Origin: CAYQTL01 sp964420405
GTDB taxonomy: Bacteria > Acidobacteriota > Thermoanaerobaculia > Thermoanaerobaculales > Sulfomarinibacteraceae
DNA: 57,971 bases
Direction: 5' to 3'
Assembly: GCA_964420405.1 (NCBI GenBank)
Contig: CAYQTL010000021.1
Location: forward strand, 1 to 57,971
The notes under the pieces were generated by a model. That model did no database searches. It was given only the letters and a program-made list of their open reading frames with translations, and was not told the origin of the DNA. The position numbers were made by a program, and so were the translations under genes. Below, piece by piece: positions 37,055 to 46,296 of this stretch. How positions within the stretch are numbered: position 1 is the first letter of the stretch; every line of letters begins with the position of its first letter.

Positions 37055-39322
37055 GTGACCCCGGACGAGCACCACCCAACCGAGATCGTTTCAGAGACGG
37101 CGGACGCCGCCGCGGCCCCGCGGGCCGGCAGCCCGGTGGTGGATCGCTATCGCGTGCTCCAGCGGATCGGAGCCGGCGGCATGGGCGAGGTGTGGGTCGC
37201 CGAGCAGGTGACGCCGATCCGCCGCCCGGTGGCGCTGAAGGTGATCAAGCCTGGAATGGACAGCGCCGAGGTGGTCGCCCGCTTCGAGTCGGAGCGCCAG
37301 GCGTTGGCGATGATGGGCCACCCGGCCATCGCGCGGGTGTTCGACGCCGGCACCACCGACCAGGGGCGGCCGTTCTTCGCCATGGAGCTGGTCCGTGGTG
37401 TGCCCATCACCCGGCACTGCGACACCCACCGCCTCGTCGTCCGCGAGCGGCTCGAGCTGTTCACCGCGGTGTGCGAGGGCGTCCAGCACGCCCACCAGAA
37501 GGCGATCATCCACCGGGACCTGAAGCCGTCCAACGTGCTCGTCACGGTCGAGGACGGCCATCCGACACCCAAGATCATCGACTTCGGCGTGGCCAAGGCG
37601 ACCGCCCAGCGGCTCACCGACAACACCGTCCACACCATGCTCGGCCAGATGGTCGGGACGCTCGAGTACATGAGCCCCGAGCAGGTGGAGCTCACGGGCC
37701 AGGACGTGGACACCCGCGCCGACATCTACTCCCTCGGGGTGATGCTGTACGAGCTGCTGACCGGGGAGCTGCCGTTCGAGGGCCGCGCCCTGCGGCGGCA
37801 GTCGTACGACGACATCCGCCGCACACTCCGGGAGCGCGACCCGGCGCGGCCGAGCCAACGCGTCGCCGAGCTCGAAGCCGGGCGCGTGACGGCGGTCGCC
37901 GAGCGACGGCGCACGGACCCGGCGGGTCTCATCCGGAAGCTGCGCGGCGACCTCGACTGGATCACGATGAAGGCGCTCGACAAGGACCGCACCCGGCGTT
38001 ACGGGTCGGCCAGCGAGCTCGCCGCCGACATCCGCCGCCACCTCGCCGACGAGCCGATCCTGGCCTCTCCGCCCAGCACCCTGTACCGGGTCCGCAAGGC
38101 GGCCCGGCGCCATCGGGCGGCGGTCCTCACCGCGTCCGTGGTGGGCCTCGCGCTCGTGCTCGGGCTCCTGGCGGCCACCGCCGGCTTCGTCGACGCCAGC
38201 CGCGAGCGGGACCGCAAGGAGCGGGCCCTCGAGGAGGCGCGGGCGGTCACCGGCTTCCTGACCGACATGCTCACGGCGGTCGACCCGAGCCGGTCCGGAC
38301 GGGAGGTGTCGGTCCGGCAGGTCCTCGACGAGGTGTCCGTCGGCCTCGGCGACGCGTTCGACGACCAGCCGCTGGTGGAGGCGCAGCTGCGCCAGGCCAT
38401 CGGCAGCAGCTACGCCGCCCTCGGCGTGCTCGACGCTGCCGGCCGCCATCTCGACGAGGCCCTCGACATCCGCCGTGGGCAGCTCGGCGACGACCATCCC
38501 GACACGCTCGGCTCCGCGGTCGCGGTCGCCGACCTCCTCGCCGCCCGCGGGCGATACGCCGAGGCCGAGACTCTCCACCGCGGGATCCTGGCGACCCGCC
38601 GCCGGACCCTTGGGGCGGATCATCCGGATGTCGTGCGGTCGCTCCATCACCTCGCCAACGTCCACTTCCAGCAGGGGCGTTTCGAGGAGGCGGCGGAGCT
38701 CCACCGGCGGGTGGTGGGCGCGTTCGAGGCGGCGCTCGGCCCCGACGACCCCGAGACCCTGTTCGCCGTCGCCAACCTGGCGAGCGACTACTGGGCCCTC
38801 GGCCGGCTCGACGAGGCCGAGCCCCTCTCCCGCCGGGTGCTCGAGGTCCGGACCCGCACCCTCGGCCCCGACCACCCGGCGACCATCGACGTCCTGAACA
38901 ACCTCGCCGCCCTCTATCACCTCCAGGGACGCCTCGGCGAGGCCGAGCCGCTGTACCGCCGGGCGGTCGAGCTCGGCAGCCGGGTGCGGGGGCCGGAGCA
39001 CCCCGAGACGCTGGTGTCGACCGGCAACCTGGCGGAGCTGTGGCTCGACGCCGGCCGGCTCGGCGAGGCGGCGCCGCTGCTCGAAGAGGTGGTCCGCGCC
39101 CGGCGGCGCGTCCTCGGAGCCGACCACCCGGACACGCTGTACTCGCTCGCGATCATGGCGCGGCTCCACGAGCGGGCCGACCGCCCCGAGGCCGCCGCCG
39201 AGACCTGGAACCTCGTGCTGGAGAGCCGGCGGCGCACGCTCGGCCCGGACCATCCGGACACCGCCGCCGCCCTCGACGGCGTCCGCCGGACCCGGCCGCA
39301 CATGGCGCCTCCAGGAGGCTGA
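37055..39322 (+). CDS. Membrane Ser/Thr protein kinase with C-terminal TPR repeats
   Basis: Hanks-type kinase of the PknB/Stk class (755 aa). Visible: Gly-loop IGAGGMGEVW (38-47), ATP lysine Lys62 (VALKVIK), catalytic loop HRDLKPSN with Asp155, DFG at 176-178, and GTLEYMSPEQ. One transmembrane helix (about 356-377) separates the cytoplasmic kinase from a long TPR array of the Kinesin-light-chain type, with repeating phrases such as RRRTLGADHPDVVRSLHHLA and TRTLGPDHPATIDVLNNLAA. Such kinases are common in Acidobacteriota and Planctomycetes. GTG at 37055 with GGAG upstream is the only start before the kinase fold. Input and target are unknown. Confidence 0.93.
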   Translation: MTPDEHHPTEIVSETADAAAAPRAGSPVVDRYRVLQRIGAGGMGEVWVAEQVTPIRRPVALKVIKPGMDSAEVVARFESERQALAMMGHPAIARVFDAGTTDQGRPFFAMELVRGVPITRHCDTHRLVVRERLELFTAVCEGVQHAHQKAIIHRDLKPSNVLVTVEDGHPTPKIIDFGVAKATAQRLTDNTVHTMLGQMVGTLEYMSPEQVELTGQDVDTRADIYSLGVMLYELLTGELPFEGRALRRQSYDDIRRTLRERDPARPSQRVAELEAGRVTAVAERRRTDPAGLIRKLRGDLDWITMKALDKDRTRRYGSASELAADIRRHLADEPILASPPSTLYRVRKAARRHRAAVLTASVVGLALVLGLLAATAGFVDASRERDRKERALEEARAVTGFLTDMLTAVDPSRSGREVSVRQVLDEVSVGLGDAFDDQPLVEAQLRQAIGSSYAALGVLDAAGRHLDEALDIRRGQLGDDHPDTLGSAVAVADLLAARGRYAEAETLHRGILATRRRTLGADHPDVVRSLHHLANVHFQQGRFEEAAELHRRVVGAFEAALGPDDPETLFAVANLASDYWALGRLDEAEPLSRRVLEVRTRTLGPDHPATIDVLNNLAALYHLQGRLGEAEPLYRRAVELGSRVRGPEHPETLVSTGNLAELWLDAGRLGEAAPLLEEVVRARRRVLGADHPDTLYSLAIMARLHERADRPEAAAETWNLVLESRRRTLGPDHPDTAAALDGVRRTRPHMAPPGG

Positions 39323-39934
39323 CCGCGTCCGTCCCCTCCCGCGTCCGTATGCCAGCTGGAAGCTGGCGCTTCTACGGGGCCTGCGCCCGGGATGACGGTG
39401 ACGACACCGACACCCCTCTCCCACGTCATCCTGAGCGAGCGGAGCGAGTCGAAGGATCTCCTCCGAGCTCCGCACGGGGCTCGCCTCCGTTCCGATCCCG
39501 ATCCCGATCCCGATCCCGATCCCGTTCCCGATCCCGATCCCGTTCCCGATCCCGATCCCGTTCCCGNNNNNNNNNNNNNNNNNNNNNNNNNNNNNNNNNN
39601 NNNNNNNNNNNNNNNNNNNNNNNNNNNNNNNNNNNNNNNNNNNNNNNNNNNNNNNNNNNNNNNNNNGATCCCGATCCCGTTCCCGATCCCGATCCCGTTC
39701 CCGATCCCGATCCCGTTCCCGATCCCGATCCCGATGGGTAGCGGTGGCGTCCAGCGTCAGCGGCAGCGGCAGCGTCAGGGTCAGCGGCAGCGGAGAAATC
39801 CGCTGCGGGAGATCGCACTCCCGCATCCCTCCCGGTCCCCGCCGCGCGACCCGTCCTCCTCCAGAAACTGATACTCTGTCCCAGGAACATCCCGCCGCCA
39901 TCGCGGTGGGCCCGAGTCGGAAGCAGGAGGCACG
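39323..39934. repeat. Repeat-rich intergenic region with CCCGAT/CCCGTT array and assembly gap
   Basis: Contains a REP palindrome (CCAGCTGGAAGCTGGC, about 39353-39368), a full copy of the dispersed repeat TCATCCTGAGCGAGCGGAGC (39426-39445), then an array of GATCCCGATCCCGTTCCC units (18-bp period, about 39492-39736) broken by the gap, and a CAGCGGCAGCGTCAGGG run. No gene. Confidence 0.8.
39567..39666. other. Assembly gap (100 N)
   Basis: Exactly 100 N inside the 18-bp-period microsatellite; true length unknown. Confidence 0.99.
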
Positions 39935-41155
39935 ATGACCGCCAGCGACACCCCACCCGGCCGCCGGAAGCTCGTCTGGCACAACGCCGCGTTCCTGGTC
40001 CTGACGCCCGTCGCCGCCGCGGTGCTGGTGCCCTGGTACGCGGTCAGCGTCGGGATCCACTGGAGCGAGCTGGCGGCGTGCCTCGGCCTGTGGATCGGGA
40101 CCGGCCTCGCGGTCACCGCCGGCTACCACCGGCTGTTCGCCCACCGCTCCTACCGCGCCGCCGCGCCGGTCCGGGCGGCGTTCGCGCTGCTCGGCGCCGC
40201 CGCGTGGCAGAACAGCATCATCTCGTGGGCGGCGGCCCACCGTTTCCACCACCGCCACGTCGACTCCGACGACGACCCCTACAACCCCCAGGAGGGCTTC
40301 TTCCACTCGCACATGGGCTGGATTCTGGTCGAGGGCCCCAAGCACGACGACACGTCGAACGTGCCCGACCTGTGGGCCGACCCGATCTGCCGCTGGCAGC
40401 ACCGCTGGTACCTGCCGTTGAGCACCGCCGTGAACCTCGTGCTCGCCCTCGGTCTCGGACTCGCGACCGGACGCGTGTGGGGCATGCTGCTGTTCGCGCT
40501 GCTGGTGCGGGTGGTGCTCACCCACCACTTCACGTTCCTGATCAACTCGGCGGCCCACATGTGGGGTACCCGCCCGTGGTCGACCGCCCACTCGGCGCGG
40601 GACAACTGGTTCCTGTCGCTGCTCACCTTCGGCGAGGGCTACCACAACTACCACCACACGTTCCAGGCCGACTACCGCAACGGCGCCCATTGGTACAGCT
40701 GGGACCCGACCAAGTGGCTGATCTGGACCCTCTCGAAGCTCGGCCTGGCGGACTCCCTTCGCCGCAGCCCCGTCGACCAGCGCTTGGCCACCCTGTTCGG
40801 CGCCACCCGCCAGCGCATCGACGCCTCCTTCGAGGCCGCCATGGCGCGGGCGGAGAGCCTCGGCGCCCACGCCGCGGACGCCTTCGAACGCGAGGTCGCG
40901 GCACCCATCCGCAGGCGCCTCACGACCGCCGAGCGCCGCGTCGAGGAGGCGCTCGTCGAGCTCGAGGCCGCACGCACCCGCTGGCAGGCGGCCGTCCGGG
41001 CCGGCCGCCGCTCGGTACCCGACGCCCGCGATGTCCGCCGCTCGTTCGCCCGGACCCGTCGCCGCGCCCGCAGCGCCCTGCACGAGTGGCGCGCCGACGC
41101 CGCCCGCGCACTCGACGAGCTGTCCGCCGCCCAGAGCACCCTCGTCCCGGGCTGA
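39935..41155 (+). CDS. Membrane fatty-acid (acyl-CoA) desaturase with C-terminal coiled-coil extension
   Basis: Diiron delta-9-type desaturase (406 aa) that introduces a double bond into saturated acyl chains for membrane fluidity. The three histidine boxes are HRLFAH (65-70), HRFHH (102-106) and HNYHH (237-241), with four hydrophobic segments between. Typical enzymes end near residue 290. Here about 110 further residues form a charged helix-rich tail (TRQRIDASFEAAMARAESLG, RRVEEALVELEAARTRWQAA) likely to be coiled coil. Start ATG 39935 has AGGAGG at the right distance. It stands alone. Confidence 0.93.
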   Translation: MTASDTPPGRRKLVWHNAAFLVLTPVAAAVLVPWYAVSVGIHWSELAACLGLWIGTGLAVTAGYHRLFAHRSYRAAAPVRAAFALLGAAAWQNSIISWAAAHRFHHRHVDSDDDPYNPQEGFFHSHMGWILVEGPKHDDTSNVPDLWADPICRWQHRWYLPLSTAVNLVLALGLGLATGRVWGMLLFALLVRVVLTHHFTFLINSAAHMWGTRPWSTAHSARDNWFLSLLTFGEGYHNYHHTFQADYRNGAHWYSWDPTKWLIWTLSKLGLADSLRRSPVDQRLATLFGATRQRIDASFEAAMARAESLGAHAADAFEREVAAPIRRRLTTAERRVEEALVELEAARTRWQAAVRAGRRSVPDARDVRRSFARTRRRARSALHEWRADAARALDELSAAQSTLVPG

Positions 41156-41355
41156 CCGGGCCCGATCCCGGCGCCGGTGCGGCGGAGGCGACGCGCCAGG
41201 GCGGAGGATCCCCAGCGGCATCCTGAGCGAGCGGCACGCCGGCAGGCGTGCCGGGAGTCGAAGGACCTCCCTCGAGCTCCGCCCGCCGTCCGCCTCCCCG
41301 GAGACGCCCGCTCGCGCCGCCCGGGCGGCGCCGGCGGTCCACGCCCCACGTCCTG
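41156..41355. repeat. Copy of the dispersed CATCCTGAGCGAGCGG repeat
   Basis: CATCCTGAGCGAGCGGCACG followed by an inverted CGCCGGCAGGCGTGCCGGGAG and GTCGAAGGACCTCC lies between the desaturase and the next gene (about 41219-41271). Same family as 39424-39460. Confidence 0.7.
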
Positions 41356-42834
41356 CTATGGCAGGACGGAGCTCCACGCGGAGGTGTCCCCGCTCTCGAA
41401 CCCGTCGGCGAGGACGAACCCCGCCAGCACCCCGTCGTCCCGCTGTGACTGGGCGCGGACGTCCGCGGTCGACGATCCCCCCTCCTCCCATGCGTACGCC
41501 GTGTAGCCCGCGGTGCTGCGCGCGGACGCGAGCCGCGACTTCTCCGCCGTCGGCCCAGACAGGTCGACGACCGGCGGCAGCCACGCCGGGATCCCGGTGG
41601 GGTCCATCAGCGCGGCCCGCAGCAGGTCCTGGCCGGGGGCGAACGCCTGGATCCACGACGCGATCGGGCCGGCGCCCGGCGCCCAGGCCGCCCGGACCGA
41701 GGTGATCTGGTCGCCCTGGATCGGCTGCACCGGCGCCCCGACCGCCGTCCACTGCGGAGCTCCGGCGGCGTCGAACCGCTGCCCCCAGACGCCGAAGTCG
41801 GCCTGGCTCGGGGGCTGCTCGAGCCAGAACACGTACGTGTCGCCGGTCACCGGGTCGTACGCCGCGGCCGGCGACACCCGCACCTTGGTCATGTCGGTCG
41901 ACACCTCGAGCCCCAGGTGGGGCCACGCCTCCGACCCGTTGGCCAGCACCCGCTGCACCCGGCACTGCAGCGACGGCGAGTTGGTGTACCAGGTGAACAC
42001 CGCGCCGCCGGCGCCGTCGGTGACGAACGGCGGGAAGGTGCCGAACTGCAGCGACCCGACCGGGTCGTCGTAGACCTGCACGTGGCCCGCACCCCACAGC
42101 GGCGAGCCGGTCGCCGAGCCGAGCTTCTGCGCCCACAGGTGGATCGGCGAGCCGAACCCGCCGGTCGGGTGGATGAACGACACAATCGCCGAGCCGGCGT
42201 CCGCCGCGTGCAGGTCGGCGACGGCGAACGAGCCCGCCCCGGGAGTGAACGTGACCACCACCGGCCAGAACGGCGCGCCGCCCCCCGTCAGCTTGATCGC
42301 CTTCACCTCGGTGTCCTGGGTCCACGCGACCACGACCCGACCGTCGGTGGTCCCGGCGATCCTCGGCGCCGCCACGAACGCGCCGGCGGCGTTCGACACC
42401 TGGACGCCGTTCGCCCCCCACGGCTGCGAGCCGTCGCCCTCCACCTTGGCGGCGGTGATCTCGACGACGCCGCTGCGGTCGTCCCGGAACGCGAGCAGCG
42501 CGCTGCCGAACGTGTCGACCCCCAGGCCGTAGTCCTGGGTCGAGCTGAACGACCGGTCGGCGACCAGCACGCCGTTGTGCGGCCACACCTCGAACCCGTA
42601 CCGGTCGAGCCGCTGTAGCCTGACGTCGTAGCCGCCGGTCGAGCTGTCGTACCAGCTGACGTAGAACCCGCCGTCCGGCGTCGGCGCCAGCTTCGGCTGC
42701 ACCTGGGGACCGGAGCCGTCGGCCACCGTCAGGTTGACGAACAGGTCGTCGGTCCACTGCGCGTCGGCCGGCGCCGCCACGACGGCGAGCGCCGCCACCG
42801 CGAGAAACGGAACGAGTCGCGTCGAACGTCGCAT
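41356..42834 (-). CDS. Secreted beta-rich protein with C-terminal DGFESGDTSAWS motif
   Basis: A 492-aa product with signal peptide (PFLAVAALAVVAAPADAQ). The body consists of repeated short beta modules of propeller type (SWYDSSTGGYDVRLQRLDRY, VVAWTQDTEVKAIKLTGGG, FTWYTNSPSLQCRVQRVLAN, YVFWLEQPPSQADFGVWGQR), each about 60-70 residues. The C-terminus is LADGFESGDTSAWSSVLP, shared with other secreted proteins here and possibly a sorting tag. No catalytic motif. ATG 42834 is chosen by the signal peptide. Confidence 0.75.
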   Translation of the reverse strand: MRRSTRLVPFLAVAALAVVAAPADAQWTDDLFVNLTVADGSGPQVQPKLAPTPDGGFYVSWYDSSTGGYDVRLQRLDRYGFEVWPHNGVLVADRSFSSTQDYGLGVDTFGSALLAFRDDRSGVVEITAAKVEGDGSQPWGANGVQVSNAAGAFVAAPRIAGTTDGRVVVAWTQDTEVKAIKLTGGGAPFWPVVVTFTPGAGSFAVADLHAADAGSAIVSFIHPTGGFGSPIHLWAQKLGSATGSPLWGAGHVQVYDDPVGSLQFGTFPPFVTDGAGGAVFTWYTNSPSLQCRVQRVLANGSEAWPHLGLEVSTDMTKVRVSPAAAYDPVTGDTYVFWLEQPPSQADFGVWGQRFDAAGAPQWTAVGAPVQPIQGDQITSVRAAWAPGAGPIASWIQAFAPGQDLLRAALMDPTGIPAWLPPVVDLSGPTAEKSRLASARSTAGYTAYAWEEGGSSTADVRAQSQRDDGVLAGFVLADGFESGDTSAWSSVLP

Positions 42835-43164
42835 CACGGACCTCCCCGGCCGGCCGTCATCCGCCCGGCCCCGATCCCGGGCTCTCGTTTTTTTCGAGAT
42901 CGCGTCTCTCTCAAGTATAGGCAGCGCGGACCGATCCGCCACCCATACCGGGTCGCCCCGTGCTCGGCCCGATCCCGTTCCCGATCCCGACGACGTGATC
43001 CAGCGCCCGACGCCGTCGGGTCCCAGGGTCGGCTGCGCTCCACGCGGCGGTCGGCCACCGCAGCTTCACTGCACCGGGCGCAACCCGCGGCAGACGGGGG
43101 ACGGCGTGCGCGGCGACCCGCCCGAGCCCGGCGACCGACCGCCCGGTCCCTCCGACCGCCGCCG
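42835..43164. other. Intergenic region with T-loop hairpin and a short CCCGAT run
   Basis: TCTCG-TTTTTTT-CGAGA forms a small hairpin near 42883-42899, next to TCGCGTCTCTCTC. A short CCCGATCCCG run lies at about 42967-42990. No gene seen. Confidence 0.45.
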
Positions 43165-45879
43165 CTACTGGACGGTATCGCTCCAGGCCGTCGCGTCGCC
43201 GGCCTCGAACCCGTCGGCGAAGACGTCGGGATCGACCAGGCAGTGGGCGATCATCCGCTCGAGCGCGGCCTGCCGATCGGCCACCGGCAGCGCCTCGAGC
43301 GGGAACGCCCAGAAGCTGGTGGTGAACCCGGCGGTCACGACGTCGACCGCGGCGAGACCCTGGTTGCCGACGAACGCGTCCTCGGCGCCGGACGACCGCG
43401 TCAGCACATCCGAGAAGTTCGAGCCCGGGTAGCTCAGCGTCGCCGGTCCGATCCCCGCGAACAGCGCCCCCGCACCCGTCACCGAGGTCTGGCTCTCGTC
43501 GTCGTCCACCGACGTGACGCCGAGGTGGGACTGCATGAACGGCGTCAGGTCGCGGTCGTAGTGGTAGTCCTGCGAGCTCAGCAGCAGGCACTCGCCGGGC
43601 CCGTCGAGCCAGCTCGCGAGCGCCGTCTCGCCCGCCGACCCGGGTCCGGCGGCGCCGCCGAACTCGTCGCCGGTGAACCAGACCACGAGCCGGTACGGGG
43701 CGAGCTCGGCCGCGGTCGGCTCGAGGTCGCTGTTGGCGGTGTCCCACAGCTCGTACGGCTGGCCGAGGGCGTCGAGCGCGGCGGTGTAGGCCGAGCGTAC
43801 GTCCGGTGAGTTGTCGTCGTCGTCCACCAGCAGGACCGGCGGAATCGCCCGGGTGGTGAACGAGAACACCGGACCGAAGGGACCGTCGCCGCACGCGTTG
43901 GCGGCGCGCACCCGCCACCAGTAGGTGGTCTCCGGATCCAGCACGGTGTCCAGCGCGAGAGAGGTCACGTCGGTGTCGACGGCTGTCACGAGCTGCGTGA
44001 AACCCACGTCCGACGCGACCTCGAGCCGGTACCCGGCGGCCTGGGCCACGGGCTGCCACGCCAGGCTCGGGGGAATCGCGACGTCGGCGGCGCCGTCGGC
44101 CGGCGTCACCGGCGACACCCCTGCCGGGATGGAGTCGGCCAGGGTCAGCTCGAACGCCGCCCGGTGCTCGATGGCGCTCGGAGTCGACGTCCCGACCACC
44201 TCGACGGTCGTGGTCCCCGGCACGGCAGCGCCGGTCCCCGACACCGTCAGCACGCTGGTGCCGGGAGGCGTGACCGGGTTCGGCGCGAACCCGGACCCCG
44301 TCCCTGCGGGCAGCCCGTCCACGGTGAGGTTCACCGCCTCCGAGAAAGAGAGAAACCGGTCCACCGACACGTCCACGACGGCGTCGGCCGGGGCACACAC
44401 CGCAACCTCGTCCGGCAGCACCTCGAGGGTGAAGTCCAGCGGGTAGTTGACCGCCGCAAGCGCGTCGATCCGGCCCCACCCGTAGACGTTGTTGGGCACG
44501 GCGTCGGCGGCGTCGCCGCCGCAGCCCTGGCTCGAGGTCCGGGGCACCGCGGTTCGCTCGATCATCTCCTCGAGCAGGTCGACGTCGCCGGCGAGGCCCG
44601 GGTAGGCGGAGATCAGCAGCGCCACGAGCCCGGCCACGTGGGGCCCGGCCATGCTGGTGCCGTCCCAGCCGCCCTGGTAGCCGCCGTCCCGGGTGCTCGA
44701 GCGGATGTCCACTCCCGGCGCCGAGATGTCGGGCTTGGCGCGGCCGCTGCCGTCGACCGTCACCGGCCCGCGGCTCGAGAAGTACGCGATCGCGTCCGAC
44801 GAGCTGGTGGCGCCGACCGTGAACGACTCGTCGTAGATCGCCGACGGGTCCTCGACCGTCGAGCACGACGATCCCGAGTTGCCGGCCGAGTGGACCGTCA
44901 CGATCCCGGCCGCGCGGACGTTCTGGACCACCGTCAGGAGCACGTTCGGATCGGTGCACCCCTCCGACGGCGGGCAGCCCCAGGAGTTGTTGATCACGTC
45001 CGGTGCCATCGACGGGTCGGGGTTGTTTCCGGCGAGGTCCGTCGGGGCGACGAAGAACTGGTAGCACTCGGCGTAGGTGGTGGGCGTGCCGACGCCGACG
45101 TTCATGTTCCGGCAGCCGATCCACTCGGCGGTCGGCGCCATCCCGACCTGGTTCGAGCCGCCGTCGTCGCCGACGATGGTCCCCATCGTGTGGGTGCCGT
45201 GGCCGTGGTCGTCGCACGGTGCGTCCGCATCGGGGCCGCAGCTGCCGCCGCCCGAGTGGATCGCGTCCCACCACGAGTAGTCGTGGTTGCCGGCCGAGCC
45301 GCGGTACTGGTCGACCAGCGCCGGGTGGTCCCACCGGTAGCCGGTGTCCTGTCCGGCGACCACGACCCCGTCGCCGGTGTGGCCGAGCGCCCACACGTCG
45401 TCGGCGTTGACCTTGGCGATGTTCCACTCCACCGCCTCGGTCGGCTGGTCGCGCTCCGACGTCGACACCGGCTCGTCGAGCCGCACCGCCGGGTTGGCGT
45501 GGACCCGCGCGACGTCCGCGCGCCGCGCCATCGCCTCGACCGCCTCGAGCCCGCCCCGAACCCACACCATGTTGGCGATCCAGTACGGACGATGCTCGAC
45601 GCCGAGCACTGCGAGCGCCTCGAGTACCGGACCCTGGGTGCGATCCGCGGTCGCGGTCAGGGTCTCGAACACGAAGCGGCCCTTCGCCTCCTTGGTCTCG
45701 AGGGCGTCGGCCGCCTCGAGCCCGGCCTGCTCGGCGAGGAACACCAGGAACTCGGTGCTCCCGGACTCGGCGGTCGACAGCACCCACGGGTCGACCTTCT
45801 CACGCCACCCGTCGCCGGCCACGGCGATCGGGGCGGTCAGCAGGACGAGAACGGAAAGGACGGCGATCGAACGGCTCAT
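43165..45879 (-). CDS. Secreted subtilisin-like serine protease (S8) with FN3-type domain and DGFEAGD C-terminus
   Basis: A 904-aa product: signal peptide, an I9-like propeptide (about 25-150), then the S8 domain with Asp178 (VVVAGQDTG), His227 (HGHGTHTMG), oxyanion Asn (INNSWG) and Ser409 (GTSMAGPH). Pairs of cysteines in the catalytic domain (CGPDADAPC, CPPSEGC) suggest extracytoplasmic disulfides. After about 480 come beta domains, including an FN3-like one (VTPADGAADVAIPPSLAWQP, TTYWWRVRAANACGDGPFGP), then a ThuA/glutamine-amidotransferase-like stretch (PPVLLVDDDDNSPDVRSAYT, YRLVVWFTGDEFGG). It ends FADGFEAGDATAWSDTVQ. ATG 45879 follows GGAGG. Confidence 0.93.
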   Translation of the reverse strand: MSRSIAVLSVLVLLTAPIAVAGDGWREKVDPWVLSTAESGSTEFLVFLAEQAGLEAADALETKEAKGRFVFETLTATADRTQGPVLEALAVLGVEHRPYWIANMVWVRGGLEAVEAMARRADVARVHANPAVRLDEPVSTSERDQPTEAVEWNIAKVNADDVWALGHTGDGVVVAGQDTGYRWDHPALVDQYRGSAGNHDYSWWDAIHSGGGSCGPDADAPCDDHGHGTHTMGTIVGDDGGSNQVGMAPTAEWIGCRNMNVGVGTPTTYAECYQFFVAPTDLAGNNPDPSMAPDVINNSWGCPPSEGCTDPNVLLTVVQNVRAAGIVTVHSAGNSGSSCSTVEDPSAIYDESFTVGATSSSDAIAYFSSRGPVTVDGSGRAKPDISAPGVDIRSSTRDGGYQGGWDGTSMAGPHVAGLVALLISAYPGLAGDVDLLEEMIERTAVPRTSSQGCGGDAADAVPNNVYGWGRIDALAAVNYPLDFTLEVLPDEVAVCAPADAVVDVSVDRFLSFSEAVNLTVDGLPAGTGSGFAPNPVTPPGTSVLTVSGTGAAVPGTTTVEVVGTSTPSAIEHRAAFELTLADSIPAGVSPVTPADGAADVAIPPSLAWQPVAQAAGYRLEVASDVGFTQLVTAVDTDVTSLALDTVLDPETTYWWRVRAANACGDGPFGPVFSFTTRAIPPVLLVDDDDNSPDVRSAYTAALDALGQPYELWDTANSDLEPTAAELAPYRLVVWFTGDEFGGAAGPGSAGETALASWLDGPGECLLLSSQDYHYDRDLTPFMQSHLGVTSVDDDESQTSVTGAGALFAGIGPATLSYPGSNFSDVLTRSSGAEDAFVGNQGLAAVDVVTAGFTTSFWAFPLEALPVADRQAALERMIAHCLVDPDVFADGFEAGDATAWSDTVQ

Positions 45880-46296
45880 GCGGCGCCTCCACTGGCGGGG
45901 GGAGTGTACCGCGCCCCGCCGCGAGCATCAGCGACCGCGACCCGTCCGATCCCGATCCCGTTCCCGTTCCCGTTCCCGTCCCCGATGGCAGCCTCAGAGT
46001 CAGGTTCAGCGTCGGATGGCGGCGGCAGCGGCAGCGTGTCGCGGCTCCGCCGCCCACTCCCCGCCTCCCGCTCCCCGACTCCCGATTCCCGCTCCCCGAC
46101 TCCCGACCCCCGCCCCCCGACGCCCTCGCGGTGGCCTGAACGCGCGAGAACGAAGGAACCTCCGAGAATCGGATACTCAGGGAGAATCAACCGCTCGACG
46201 GTCCCGAACCGCGGAGCGTCCGGGCGAAAACGACCGGGCGGGGGGTACCGACGCGGACGCGGGAACCGTTCTCACCGATGCGGTACAGTGATCCCG
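45880..46296. repeat. Intergenic region with CCCGTT run and TCCCGACTCCCG decamers
   Basis: A CCCGATCCCGTTCCC run (about 45948-45984) is followed by imperfect repeats of CTCCCCGACTCCCGATTCCC (about 46063-46120). The same decamer family closes the window at 57930-57971 on the opposite strand. No gene. Confidence 0.7.

Noticed and set aside
39492..39736. CRISPR array
   Set aside because: The 18-bp-period repeats have no unique spacers; it is a microsatellite.
37091..42757. A 1888-codon open frame on the - strand
   Set aside because: It runs antisense to the kinase and desaturase, through an N gap and microsatellite, with low-complexity composition; GC-rich codon bias on the real strand creates it.
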